Translations under genes and position numbers: made by a program
Notes under the pieces: model-generated
The model's input: the letters and a program-made list of their open reading frames with translations, nothing else
What the model was told of the DNA's origin: nothing
Database searches by the model: none
In this document: piece after piece, positions 1 to 7,188 of the stretch
Layout: the number at the start of each line of letters is the position of its first letter
How positions within the stretch are numbered: position 1 is the first letter of the stretch
Assembly: GCA_043804925.1 (NCBI GenBank)
Contig: JAZDIP010000051.1
Span: forward strand, 1-62,250
Reading direction: 5' to 3'
Length of the DNA: 62,250 bases
DNA from: ChocPot-Mid sp043804925
GTDB lineage: Bacteria; Bacteroidota; Ignavibacteria; Kapaibacteriales; UBA2268

Positions 1-23
1 TTCTGCAGCAGCATTTAACTTCA

Positions 24-56
24 AAAAGCTAATGAAAAAATTAGTTTTTATTTTTC
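24..56 (+). terminator. terminator-like hairpin at the left edge
   Basis: The five-base stem CTAAT (29-33) pairs with ATTAG (40-44). It is extended by an A-run on the left and a T-run on the right (45-56), separated by one unpaired G. This could end a gene that lies off the left edge, but no reading frame at the edge is recognisable. The rest of 1-238 is AT-rich and I see nothing else in it. Confidence 0.35.
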
Positions 57-238
57 GAAATTTTGAATATGCTTTTCTGTTTCTATTTTTTATTTTTTTC
101 ACATCATAAATTTCAAAATCTGTCTTTTTCACCGTTAACTAGTCTAATATACAAAATTATATTTAAAATAAAAAAAGAAATAATGTTAATCCTGAAATAT
201 TTTTAAATAATCTGTAACTTATTGTTATATATAATCTT

Positions 239-589
239 ATGAAAATAAATGAAGACTTTATCATAACAATAGCACCGGAATTAGCTCAGATGCGCAAGCT
301 TTTACGAGAAATTATACAAAATTGTGCAAAAGAGCTTAAAGAAGAAATTAAATGGGATTTGACTACTAACTTTATAAATAAGCATACTTGCTCTATTCAT
401 GTGCATAAAGAACACATCAATCTCCAATTCTTTTTCGGAGCTAAATTAAAAAGTTCGGACTTGCTCGTAGGCACCGGAAAAACCATGAGGCATTTGAAGA
501 TTTCAAATCCAAAGGATGTTGTTTCATCAAAGATAAAGCAGTTGATGAATGAAGCAATAGAGTTTGATAAAAAGTTGGGGTTTAAATAA
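239..589 (+). CDS. DUF1801-family protein
   Basis: A 116-residue soluble protein with no signal peptide or membrane segment. Its length and the C-terminal block GTGKTMRHLKI followed by an acidic/aromatic helix (NEAIEFDKKLGF) fit the DUF1801 (YdhG/Fra-like) fold. Proteins of this family are small, single-domain and mostly uncharacterised; a few relate to frataxin-like or iron-linked proteins. It stands alone, about 100 bases before a lipoprotein gene, so the neighbours do not suggest a role. The family call rests on pattern recognition only. Confidence 0.6.
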   Translation: MKINEDFIITIAPELAQMRKLLREIIQNCAKELKEEIKWDLTTNFINKHTCSIHVHKEHINLQFFFGAKLKSSDLLVGTGKTMRHLKISNPKDVVSSKIKQLMNEAIEFDKKLGFK

Positions 590-690
590 AAATTATAAAA
601 TTAGTAATTCCTACTATTTGAATTTATTAGGAAATGACTTATATTTGTTTATTATTTCAGCAATAATCAAAAAATTGATAGGGGTTTGTT

Positions 691-1596
691 ATGAAAAAAC
701 TGCTTCTGGTCTTGTCTTTGGCGTGTATTGCCAACTTTTCTTGTTCTGATGATTCATCTTTGAAAAATGAAGATGGTTGCATAATATGCGGTATCGAATA
801 TTTCGACGGGATTGAAAGCTTAGGATTTTATTGCGAGAATTCAGGTGTTCCGGAGTGTATTGGGAACTTAAAAAGTTTGAAATATTTAGAAATATCATCC
901 TATAACATTAAAATTATACCTGAATCAATAGGTGAATTAGTGAATTTGGAAAAGCTCACAATTATCTATGGGAATTTTGAAAAATTGCCCGAATCAATTG
1001 GTAAATTAGTGAATTTGAAAAACCTCTCAATGATCAGAAATGAAATAGTTCAATTACCTGAATCAATTGGTCAATTAATGAGTTTACAAAATCTTTCAAT
1101 TTACGAATGTAAAATTGAAAAATTACCTGAATCAATTGGCTCATTAAATAGATTGAAAAACTTATATTTAAAAGATAATCCAATAAACGATTTGCCCGAT
1201 AGCTTCAAAGACTTGGATAGTCTTGAATTTTTCAGAATATATGGCAATAAATTTATTTCTTTTCCTAACGAATTATTGGATTTAAAAAATCTTACCGAAT
1301 TATTTATTGAAGTTGAAAGTATCTCTTCACTTCCACAAGACATAGACAAATTAACAAAATTGGAAAACTTAGTAATAGCAGGATGTAATATAAGCAGTCT
1401 CCCAGAAAATATTGGGAATATGAAAAATTTAAAATCGCTAGATTTAACTGGCAATCCAATATCGTCAATACCCGAGACAATTCAAAACCTTAAAGACAAC
1501 CTAAAATACCTTGGTATCCGGAGAACAAAAATTTCAAAGGTCGACTGGATGAAATTGGAAGGATGGCTTCCAAATACGGATATTGATTGGGAATGA
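691..1596 (+). CDS. leucine-rich-repeat lipoprotein (paralog 1)
   Basis: A 301-residue protein. Residues 1-18 are a signal peptide ending in a cysteine (IANFSC), as in Bacteroidota-type lipoproteins, so it should be exported and lipid-anchored. After a short Cys-containing segment (CIICGIEYFDGI) come about ten repeats of roughly 23 residues with the pattern LPESIGxLxxLxxLxLxxNxI. This plant-like or short-type LRR normally forms a protein-binding solenoid. The last part (NLKDNLK...WLPNTDIDW) caps the solenoid and recurs in the two paralogs at 1659 and 3227. The ATG follows a GGGG-containing ribosome site at 679-682. Its first ~125 bases are almost identical to those of the next gene, which points to recent duplication or gene conversion. 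The ligand is unknown. Confidence 0.85.
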   Translation: MKKLLLVLSLACIANFSCSDDSSLKNEDGCIICGIEYFDGIESLGFYCENSGVPECIGNLKSLKYLEISSYNIKIIPESIGELVNLEKLTIIYGNFEKLPESIGKLVNLKNLSMIRNEIVQLPESIGQLMSLQNLSIYECKIEKLPESIGSLNRLKNLYLKDNPINDLPDSFKDLDSLEFFRIYGNKFISFPNELLDLKNLTELFIEVESISSLPQDIDKLTKLENLVIAGCNISSLPENIGNMKNLKSLDLTGNPISSIPETIQNLKDNLKYLGIRRTKISKVDWMKLEGWLPNTDIDWE

Positions 1597-1658
1597 GCTT
1601 TTCAGATAAAATAGAAAAAAATGATATATCAATAATGTAATAAATTATGGAGTTTGTT

Positions 1659-2507
1659 ATGAAAAAGCTGCTTCTGGTCTTGTTTTTGGCGTGTATTGCC
1701 AACTTTTCTTGTTCTGATGATTCATCTTTGAAAAATGAGGATGGTTGCATAATATGCGGTATCGAATATTTCGACGGGATTGAGAATCTATCAGTTCATT
1801 GCAATATTTCAAAAATTCCTGAATGTATCGGAAATTTAACAAGTTTGAAATTATTGGAGATTGCCTGGATTAATCTTCAGGAATTGCCTGAATCAATAGG
1901 TAATCTGAAGAATCTCGAAGATTTAAATATTACAGGTAACAATATTACAGCATTACCAAGTACAATTGGTAAGCTAACGAATCTAAAACATTTCTACTCT
2001 ATGGGTAATTTAATTAATGACTTACCTGATAGCTTTAAAGATTTAGATGCCTTGGAAGATTTGGATTTAAGTGATAACAAATTCAAATCATTTCCTGTTG
2101 ATATCTATGAATTAGAAAGACTTATGCTTTTAGACATTAGTGGTGACAGCATATCACAATTACCCAATGAATTTTATTTGTTGTCAAATCTGCAAGTTTT
2201 AAAAATATCGAGATGCGGTTTAAATGGCTTTCCTGAAAGCATTGGGAATTTACCTGAAATTCAATGTATTATTGCAATAAATAATTTAATGACCAATCTG
2301 CCTGAAAGTATTGGAAATTTAAAGAAGTTAGAGTTTTTGTATTTGAGCTTCAATCCATTAACTTCTTTGCCTGAGACAATTAAAAATTTAAAAGATAATC
2401 TTAAAGATTTATACCTGAGTAATACAAATATTCCGGAAGCCGATAGAAAGATATATGAGAGTTGGCTTCCAAAGACAAATATTCATTGGACTGATGATAT
2501 TGGATAG
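1659..2507 (+). CDS. leucine-rich-repeat lipoprotein (paralog 2)
   Basis: I prefer the ATG at 1659 to the in-frame ATG at 1647. It gives the same MKKLLLVL signal peptide as paralog 1 and leaves GGAG (1648-1651) as the ribosome site. The mature N-terminus differs from paralog 1 by one residue in the first ~43, after which the LRR array diverges freely. About nine LRR units follow, then the shared cap NLKDNLK...WLPKTNIHW. Predicted to be a lipid-anchored, surface or periplasmic binding protein. The gene ends 12 bases before a palindromic repeat element. The tandem arrangement suggests a locus that diversifies its binding surface under a constant leader. Confidence 0.85.
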   Translation: MKKLLLVLFLACIANFSCSDDSSLKNEDGCIICGIEYFDGIENLSVHCNISKIPECIGNLTSLKLLEIAWINLQELPESIGNLKNLEDLNITGNNITALPSTIGKLTNLKHFYSMGNLINDLPDSFKDLDALEDLDLSDNKFKSFPVDIYELERLMLLDISGDSISQLPNEFYLLSNLQVLKISRCGLNGFPESIGNLPEIQCIIAINNLMTNLPESIGNLKKLEFLYLSFNPLTSLPETIKNLKDNLKDLYLSNTNIPEADRKIYESWLPKTNIHWTDDIG

Positions 2508-2519
2508 AATAGATAACAG

Positions 2520-2628
2520 AAGAACACACCCCTGCCCCTCTCGAGAGGGGATAAGACAAAAAGGGGTAGAAAAACGAGTAAAAATCCCCTCTTGAGAGGG
2601 GTGTCCCGTAGGGACGGGGTGTGTTCTT
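2520..2628. repeat. GC-rich palindromic element, copy 1
   Basis: The element is bounded by a perfect 13-bp inverted repeat: AAGAACACACCCC at 2520-2532 and its complement at 2616-2628. The left arm carries the perfect palindrome CCCCTCTCGAGAGGGG (2535-2550). The right arm carries CCCCTCTTGAGAGGGG (2586-2601) and a small hairpin, GTCCC (2603-2607) with GGGAC (2611-2615) around GTA. The 28-base middle is AT-rich. The last 107 bases of comparison with copy 2 (2523-2629 against 3074-3180) are identical. The DUF559 gene starts 21 bases downstream. Confidence 0.95.
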
Positions 2629-2649
2629 AAGGATTACAAAATAAAAATA

Positions 2650-3063
2650 ATGATAGCAAAAAGAAATATTATCTGGTATAATCCAGTTTTGTCGGAAAAA
2701 GCTCGTAAATTAAGGAATGAGAGTACAAAATCTGAGATTATTCTATGGAAATATCTCAAAGGAAAACAGATGCTTGGATATGATTTTCATAGGCAAAAAC
2801 CTTTGAATAATTATATCGTAGATTTCTTTTGTAATGAATTAATGCTGGCTATAGAAATTGATGGAAGCAGCCATGATTCTAACGAGAGGCAAGTTGAAGA
2901 CAAAGACAGACAGGAAATATTAGAAGAATTAGGAATTAGATTTTTGAGATTCAGAGATGTAGAAGTGAAGCAAAATATTGAAAAAGTGGTTGATGAAATA
3001 AAAGGTTGGATATTGAGGAATAATAAATATTTTCCTATATTAGAAAAAGGTGCTAAGTTCTAG
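2650..3063 (+). CDS. DUF559 endonuclease-like protein, copy 1
   Basis: A 137-residue protein of the DUF559 family, which has a Vsr/PD-(D/E)XK-type nuclease fold. The signature is visible: a helical N-terminus (residues ~8-45), the core IVDFFC then AIEIDGSSH at about residues 56-76 carrying the acidic D...E.D residues and a histidine, then LRFRD near residue 100. Residues 4-81 are identical in copy 2 at 6108. The gene lies between two direct copies of the palindromic element (2520-2628 and 3071-3179), inside a cluster of LRR genes. No methylase or toxin partner is present. Nuclease activity is inferred from the fold; a role in moving the flanking repeat is a hypothesis. Confidence 0.85.
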   Translation: MIAKRNIIWYNPVLSEKARKLRNESTKSEIILWKYLKGKQMLGYDFHRQKPLNNYIVDFFCNELMLAIEIDGSSHDSNERQVEDKDRQEILEELGIRFLRFRDVEVKQNIEKVVDEIKGWILRNNKYFPILEKGAKF

Positions 3064-3070
3064 AAAAAAA

Positions 3071-3179
3071 GAAAACACACCCCTGCCCCTCTCGAGAGGG
3101 GATAAGACAAAAAGGGGTAGAAAAACGAGTAAAAATCCCCTCTTGAGAGGGGTGTCCCGTAGGGACGGGGTGTGTTCTT
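3071..3179. repeat. GC-rich palindromic element, copy 2
   Basis: It is identical to copy 1 over 107 bases (3074-3180 matching 2523-2629) and in the same orientation, so the DUF559 gene is flanked by long direct repeats. The left end reads GAAAACACACCCC rather than AAGAACACACCCC. It begins 8 bases after the stop of the DUF559 gene and ends 47 bases before the next LRR gene. Confidence 0.95.
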
Positions 3180-3226
3180 ATTGAAATCATTTGTCAAATA
3201 ATTAAAAATCTTTATTGGGGATTATT

Positions 3227-3931
3227 ATGAAAAAGCTTATAAATATTTTGATTTTATTAGTGTTCTTTATCAGTTGCAAAGAAGAACCAGATTGCCCCTG
3301 CGGCTTTGAAGAAACCTGCGTTATAAATGGTATTCGCTATTGGAATGGTCTGAAATACCTTTATTTTACGAGTGCTAAGATAGAAGAAATTCCCGAATGT
3401 ATTGGAAATTTGACCAGTCTCGAAGAAATTTCATTTATGAAAAACTCGGGTATTATATACATACCTGAAAGTTTTGGAAAATTGGACCGACTAAAGAAAT
3501 TGTGGCTGAATGAATGCAGTATTAAATACATATCAAATGGATTTTGTGGTATGGATCTTTTAGAAGAATTGGATTTAAGTGATAATGAAATTGATTCACT
3601 ACCATACAATATCGGAGAACTTCTACATTTGACTAAACTTTGGGCAATGGAAAATCAAATTAAAGAAATTCCTGAATCAATTGGGGATTTGTCTAATGTT
3701 GTTGAATTGGCTTTTAGGAAAAATGAAATTACAGGAATACCGGAAAGTATTGGTAATTTAGATAAATTACAAAAGTTATATTTGCAAGACAATAAATTAA
3801 CAATCTTACCTGAAAGTATAAAAAATCTTGCCGGTAACCTAAAAGAGTTGTGGTTGACCGGAAATTTATTAACTGAAGAAGAAAAACAAAAAATCAGAGA
3901 ATGGTTACCAAATACTGAATTGCATTTGTAA
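3227..3931 (+). CDS. leucine-rich-repeat lipoprotein (paralog 3)
   Basis: A 234-residue protein. I chose the ATG at 3227 over an upstream in-frame TTG (3215) because it starts directly at the signal peptide MKKLINILILLVFFISC, whose cysteine is the predicted lipid-attachment site; GGGG at 3217-3220 serves as ribosome site. A Cys-rich mature start (CPCGFEETC) precedes about seven LRR units of the IPESIGNL type, and the protein ends with the family cap (EWLPNTELHL). It is more diverged from paralogs 1 and 2 than they are from each other. The repeat/DUF559 unit separates it from them and was probably inserted into an older three-gene array. Confidence 0.85.
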   Translation: MKKLINILILLVFFISCKEEPDCPCGFEETCVINGIRYWNGLKYLYFTSAKIEEIPECIGNLTSLEEISFMKNSGIIYIPESFGKLDRLKKLWLNECSIKYISNGFCGMDLLEELDLSDNEIDSLPYNIGELLHLTKLWAMENQIKEIPESIGDLSNVVELAFRKNEITGIPESIGNLDKLQKLYLQDNKLTILPESIKNLAGNLKELWLTGNLLTEEEKQKIREWLPNTELHL

Positions 3932-3944
3932 ATCAATAATTAAT

Positions 3945-3962
3945 AACATATCATAATATGTT
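3945..3962. repeat. short perfect inverted repeat
   Basis: AACATAT (3945-3951) and ATATGTT (3956-3962) surround a CATA loop just after the third LRR gene. No T-run follows, so it is a weak terminator or a possible operator. Nothing else is visible between here and mnmG. Confidence 0.3.
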
Positions 3963-4096
3963 ACATACGATAATTTCTTGTCGTAAAGACATTACTTTCT
4001 ATTCAAATAATTATACAATTAATCAAACGTCAACAAAAAATTAATGTTATATGTTTTTTTACTAACATCTAACATCTAATAGCTAATAACTGAAAA

Positions 4097-5959
4097 ATGA
4101 TAAACAAATACGACATAATTGTAATCGGTGGAGGACATGCCGGTATTGAAGCATCTTATGTTTCTGCTAAGATGGGATGCAATACCGCCTTGGTTTCCAT
4201 GAGTTTGCAAACCATGGGCAGACCATCGTGTAATCCGTCAATCGGTGGTACGGCAAAAGGGCATATTGTCAAGGAAATTGATGCTCTTGGCGGAGCTATG
4301 GGTATTTTGGCAGACAGGGCAGGAATTCATTTCAAAATGCTGAACCGCTCCAAAGGTCCTGCAATTTGGTCCCCTCGTGCACAAATCGATAAAGACCTTT
4401 ATCCAATTATCGTATATGATTTGTTATCGAAAACTGAAAATCTTACCTTGATTGAAGCTACTGCATGGGAAATTCTGGTTAATAAGAATAAAGTTGAAGG
4501 CATTCTAACTACTGACGGAACAAAGATTTACGCTGAATCGGTCATCTTTTGTCCGGGTACTTTTCTGAATGGTCTTATGTGGACGGGAGAGGAATGGACA
4601 AAAGGCGGAAGGGTAGGAGAAAGCCCGTCTGAACATATTTCCAATAAATTAAACGAATTTGGCTTTGAAATGGGACGATTGAAAACAGGAACACCTCCCA
4701 GAGTGCACAAGGATTCAATTGATTACAGTAAAGTTTCTATAAGCCCCGGGGATGCAGAGCCGGAGCCGTTTTCTTACACTACAGAAAGTGTAAAAAATCA
4801 AATTGTTTGCTGGGCAACTGAAACTAATGAGCATACACATGAAGTTTTGAGAACAGGATTTGACCGTTCGCCAATGTTCCAGGGAAGAATTAAGGGAGTT
4901 GGTCCACGCTACTGTCCTTCGATTGAAGACAAAATCAATAGGTTTGCAGAAAGAAATTCTCATAAAATATTACTTGAGCCGGAGGGCTTAAACACTGACT
5001 CAGTCTATGTCAACGGCTTTTCATCAAGCTTGCCCGAAGATGTTCAGCTTGCAGGTTTGAAAACTATTCGTGGGCTGGAAAATGTGCAGATGCTGAGAAA
5101 AGCTTATGCCATCGAATATGATTTCTTCGCTCCTTTTCAATTAAAATTCACTCTCGAAACAAAACTTATTGAAGGTCTTTATTTTGCAGGACAACTCAAT
5201 GGAACATCCGGTTACGAAGAAGCCGCATCACAAGGACTGATAGCTGGAATTAATGCCGCAATAAAGATTAAAAACCAAGAGCCATTCACACTGAAGCGGT
5301 CGGAAGCATATATCGGAGTTTTAGTTGATGATTTAGTCAACAAAAGCACAGAAGAGCCATATCGAATGTTCACATCAAGTGCCGAATACCGATTATTGCT
5401 TAGACAGGACAATGCCGACCAGCGGCTGATGAAATACGGTTTCCAGCTTGGATTAATCCCTGCTCAAGATTATGAAAAATTACTTGAGAAACAGGAAACT
5501 TTAGCGAGAGGATATGAGCAGAGCAAAGAGTACAAATTGAAAGCTGAAAATATAAATCCCTATCTTATATCTAAAGGTGAAACTGAAGTTACAGATTCAA
5601 CAGATATTTTCTCATTGACAAAAAGAAGTAATGTTATATTATATGATTTGTTAAAAATTCAAAATGATTTGCCTGAGCAATTGGATATTATCAGCAGAAA
5701 TCGTAAATTAGCGGTACTTTTACAAACAGAGATTAAGTATGAAGGATACATAAAAAGGCAGTTGCGTGAAGTTGAGTATTTTCTCGATAATGAGAACAAA
5801 AAAATTCCGGAAGATTTTGATTATATGAAAATCAACTCAATTTCAACAGAAGCCAGGGAAAAATTTAATAAAGTAAGACCGGCATCGCTGGGACAGGCAT
5901 CAAGGATTTCGGGAATCTCTGCATCGGATGTATCTGTGTTGGCGTTGTATTTGAGGTAG
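4097..5959 (+). CDS. mnmG: tRNA uridine-5-carboxymethylaminomethyl modification enzyme MnmG
   Basis: A 620-residue protein, the usual length for MnmG/GidA. With MnmE it installs the 5-carboxymethylaminomethyl group on the wobble uridine (U34) of certain tRNAs in the cytoplasm, using FAD and methylene-tetrahydrofolate. The FAD-binding GGGHAGIEA motif is at residues ~10-18, followed by the family block NPSIGGTAKGHIVKEIDALG (~46-65). A second block (DNADQRL) lies near 440, and the C-terminal helical tRNA-binding domain ends in RISGISASDVSVLALYLR. It is a single gene here; mnmE is not in the window. A palindromic repeat begins 24 bases after its stop. The identification is secure. Confidence 0.98.
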   Translation: MINKYDIIVIGGGHAGIEASYVSAKMGCNTALVSMSLQTMGRPSCNPSIGGTAKGHIVKEIDALGGAMGILADRAGIHFKMLNRSKGPAIWSPRAQIDKDLYPIIVYDLLSKTENLTLIEATAWEILVNKNKVEGILTTDGTKIYAESVIFCPGTFLNGLMWTGEEWTKGGRVGESPSEHISNKLNEFGFEMGRLKTGTPPRVHKDSIDYSKVSISPGDAEPEPFSYTTESVKNQIVCWATETNEHTHEVLRTGFDRSPMFQGRIKGVGPRYCPSIEDKINRFAERNSHKILLEPEGLNTDSVYVNGFSSSLPEDVQLAGLKTIRGLENVQMLRKAYAIEYDFFAPFQLKFTLETKLIEGLYFAGQLNGTSGYEEAASQGLIAGINAAIKIKNQEPFTLKRSEAYIGVLVDDLVNKSTEEPYRMFTSSAEYRLLLRQDNADQRLMKYGFQLGLIPAQDYEKLLEKQETLARGYEQSKEYKLKAENINPYLISKGETEVTDSTDIFSLTKRSNVILYDLLKIQNDLPEQLDIISRNRKLAVLLQTEIKYEGYIKRQLREVEYFLDNENKKIPEDFDYMKINSISTEAREKFNKVRPASLGQASRISGISASDVSVLALYLR

Positions 5960-5982
5960 GGAAAAACGTTTTTAGAATATAG

Positions 5983-6090
5983 AAGAACACACCCCTACCC
6001 CTCTCGAGAGGGGATAAAACATTCAGGGTAGGAAAGAAAGAAGAAATCCCCTCTTGAGAGGGGTGTCACGCAGTGACGGGGTGTGTTCTT
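5983..6090. repeat. GC-rich palindromic element, copy 3
   Basis: It has the same architecture as copies 1 and 2: a 13-bp terminal inverted repeat (AAGAACACACCCC at 5983-5995, complement at 6078-6090), CCCCTCTCGAGAGGGG in the left arm and CCCCTCTTGAGAGGGG in the right arm. The small hairpin is GTCAC-GCA-GTGAC (6065-6077), where copies 1 and 2 have GTCCC-GTA-GGGAC. That is a base-pair-preserving double change. The AT-rich middle has diverged. A DUF559 gene starts 17 bases downstream, as after copy 1. Confidence 0.95.
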
Positions 6091-6107
6091 AAGGTTAATA
6101 ATTTATT

Positions 6108-6536
6108 ATGAGAACTAAAAGGAATATAATTTGGTATAATCCTGTTTTGTCTGAAAAAGCTCGAAAATTAAGGAACGAGAGTACAAAATCTGAGATTATT
6201 CTTTGGAAATATCTCAAAGGAAAACAGATGCTTGGATATGATTTTCATAGGCAAAAACCTTTGAATAATTATATCGTAGATTTCTTTTGTAATGAATTAA
6301 TGTTGGCTATTGAAATTGATGGAAGCAGCCATGACTCTAACGAGAGGCAGGAAGAAGATAATGAAAGACAAGAAATATTAGAGGAATTGGGAATTAGATT
6401 TTTAAGATTCAGAGATGAAGAAGTAAAAATGAATACTGAAAAAGTATTAGATGAAATAAGAAATTGGGTAGTTGGGAACAATAAATATTATCCAATAATA
6501 GAAGAACACACCCCTGCCCCTCTCGAGAGGGGATAA
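6108..6536 (+). CDS. DUF559 endonuclease-like protein, copy 2
   Basis: A 142-residue DUF559/Vsr-fold protein, a close duplicate of the gene at 2650: residues 4-81, including the IVDFFC and AIEIDGSSH core, are identical. The DNA match is uneven. The central ~120 bases are nearly identical, while the first ~60 carry several synonymous changes, a pattern expected from gene conversion. The last ten residues (EHTPAPLERG) and the stop codon are read from the left arm of the following palindromic element, so the native C-terminus has been replaced. Copy 1 ends in a different tail before its repeat. Nuclease function is inferred from the family fold; no partner gene is evident. Confidence 0.85.
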   Translation: MRTKRNIIWYNPVLSEKARKLRNESTKSEIILWKYLKGKQMLGYDFHRQKPLNNYIVDFFCNELMLAIEIDGSSHDSNERQEEDNERQEILEELGIRFLRFRDEEVKMNTEKVLDEIRNWVVGNNKYYPIIEEHTPAPLERG

Positions 6537-6537
6537 G
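6502..6537. repeat. left arm of the palindromic element (copy 4)
   Basis: AAGAACACACCCC followed by the perfect palindrome CCCCTCTCGAGAGGGG and ATAAG, matching the left arm of copies 1-3. It overlaps the 3' end of the DUF559 gene. The matching right arm is not adjacent; the next one is at 7112, with another gene in between. Confidence 0.85.
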
Positions 6538-6640
6538 AAGAAGAGGTGTGGAAGAAATATGAAAAAATTAATTGCAATTTCAATATGAAATAAAAGCTTA
6601 ATTTCATAGAAGAATTAAATTAAAAAAGAAAGATATTAGT

Positions 6641-7109
6641 ATGAAGCAAAAATTTATCAAAATATCGTTAATTATAATATCGATATTTATAATAATTATA
6701 ATTTTTATTTTATTTCTTTATAACCCACATTGTAAAGTCTGGGATCTTGGTAATGGTTATTATATAGATTATGATCCCAACAGTGATATTGCTTTATTTG
6801 CACCTCCCTCTAAACCGTGTGATGCAATACAAGGACCAATAATAATTCTCGGTCCAATAATAAAATATTCATTTGATGAGTAAGTACATAACAGTCAAAG
6901 AAAAGCCAAGAGAGAAAATTGATACACTATTTGGTTTAGATAAGATTAATTATGCTCCAGACTATTTTGAAGCATTTGATAAAATTCGATATTATGACTA
7001 TTGGATTATTGATAAACAAACAGATAGTATTTATGGACCTTACAAGAAACTAGATTTTCAATTAAAGTTCAAAGAGTTAAATTTACCGGATTCTTTAAAA
7101 ATAAATTAA
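6641..7109 (+). pseudogene. frameshifted small membrane-anchored protein gene
   Basis: Two short frames, 6641-6883 (80 residues) and 6873-7109 (78 residues), read as one protein broken by a frameshift near 6880. The first gives an N-terminal membrane anchor (about residues 7-27) and a domain ending IIKYSFDE. The second continues KYITVKEKPREK and ends with YWIIDKQTDSIYGPYKKL and NLPDSLKIN. The +1 frame overlap is only 11 bases and the second frame has no ribosome site. I do not recognise the family. Two overlapping small genes are possible but less likely. The gene sits between separated left (6502) and right (7112) arms of the palindromic element, as if carried by it. Confidence 0.55.
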
Positions 7110-7111
7110 GT

Positions 7112-7146
7112 AAAATCCCCTCTTGAGAGGGGTAGGGGTGTGTTAA
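7112..7146. repeat. right arm of the palindromic element (variant)
   Basis: AAATCCCCTCTTGAGAGGGG followed by TAGGGGTGTGTTAAG. It matches the right arm of copies 1-3 but lacks the small GTCNC hairpin. Together with the left arm at 6502 it encloses about 575 bases holding the frameshifted gene. Confidence 0.85.
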
Positions 7147-7188
7147 GTAAATTATAAATTAACCGTTTCACGTGAAACATTTAATATT

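Noticed and set aside
6873..7109. Independent 78-residue gene
   Set aside because: It lacks a ribosome site and continues the upstream frame's protein after a small frameshift near 6880; reported as one broken gene.
2520..7146. CRISPR array
   Set aside because: The GC-rich palindromes are irregularly spaced, contain genes between them and differ in structure from repeat-spacer units; no cas genes are present.
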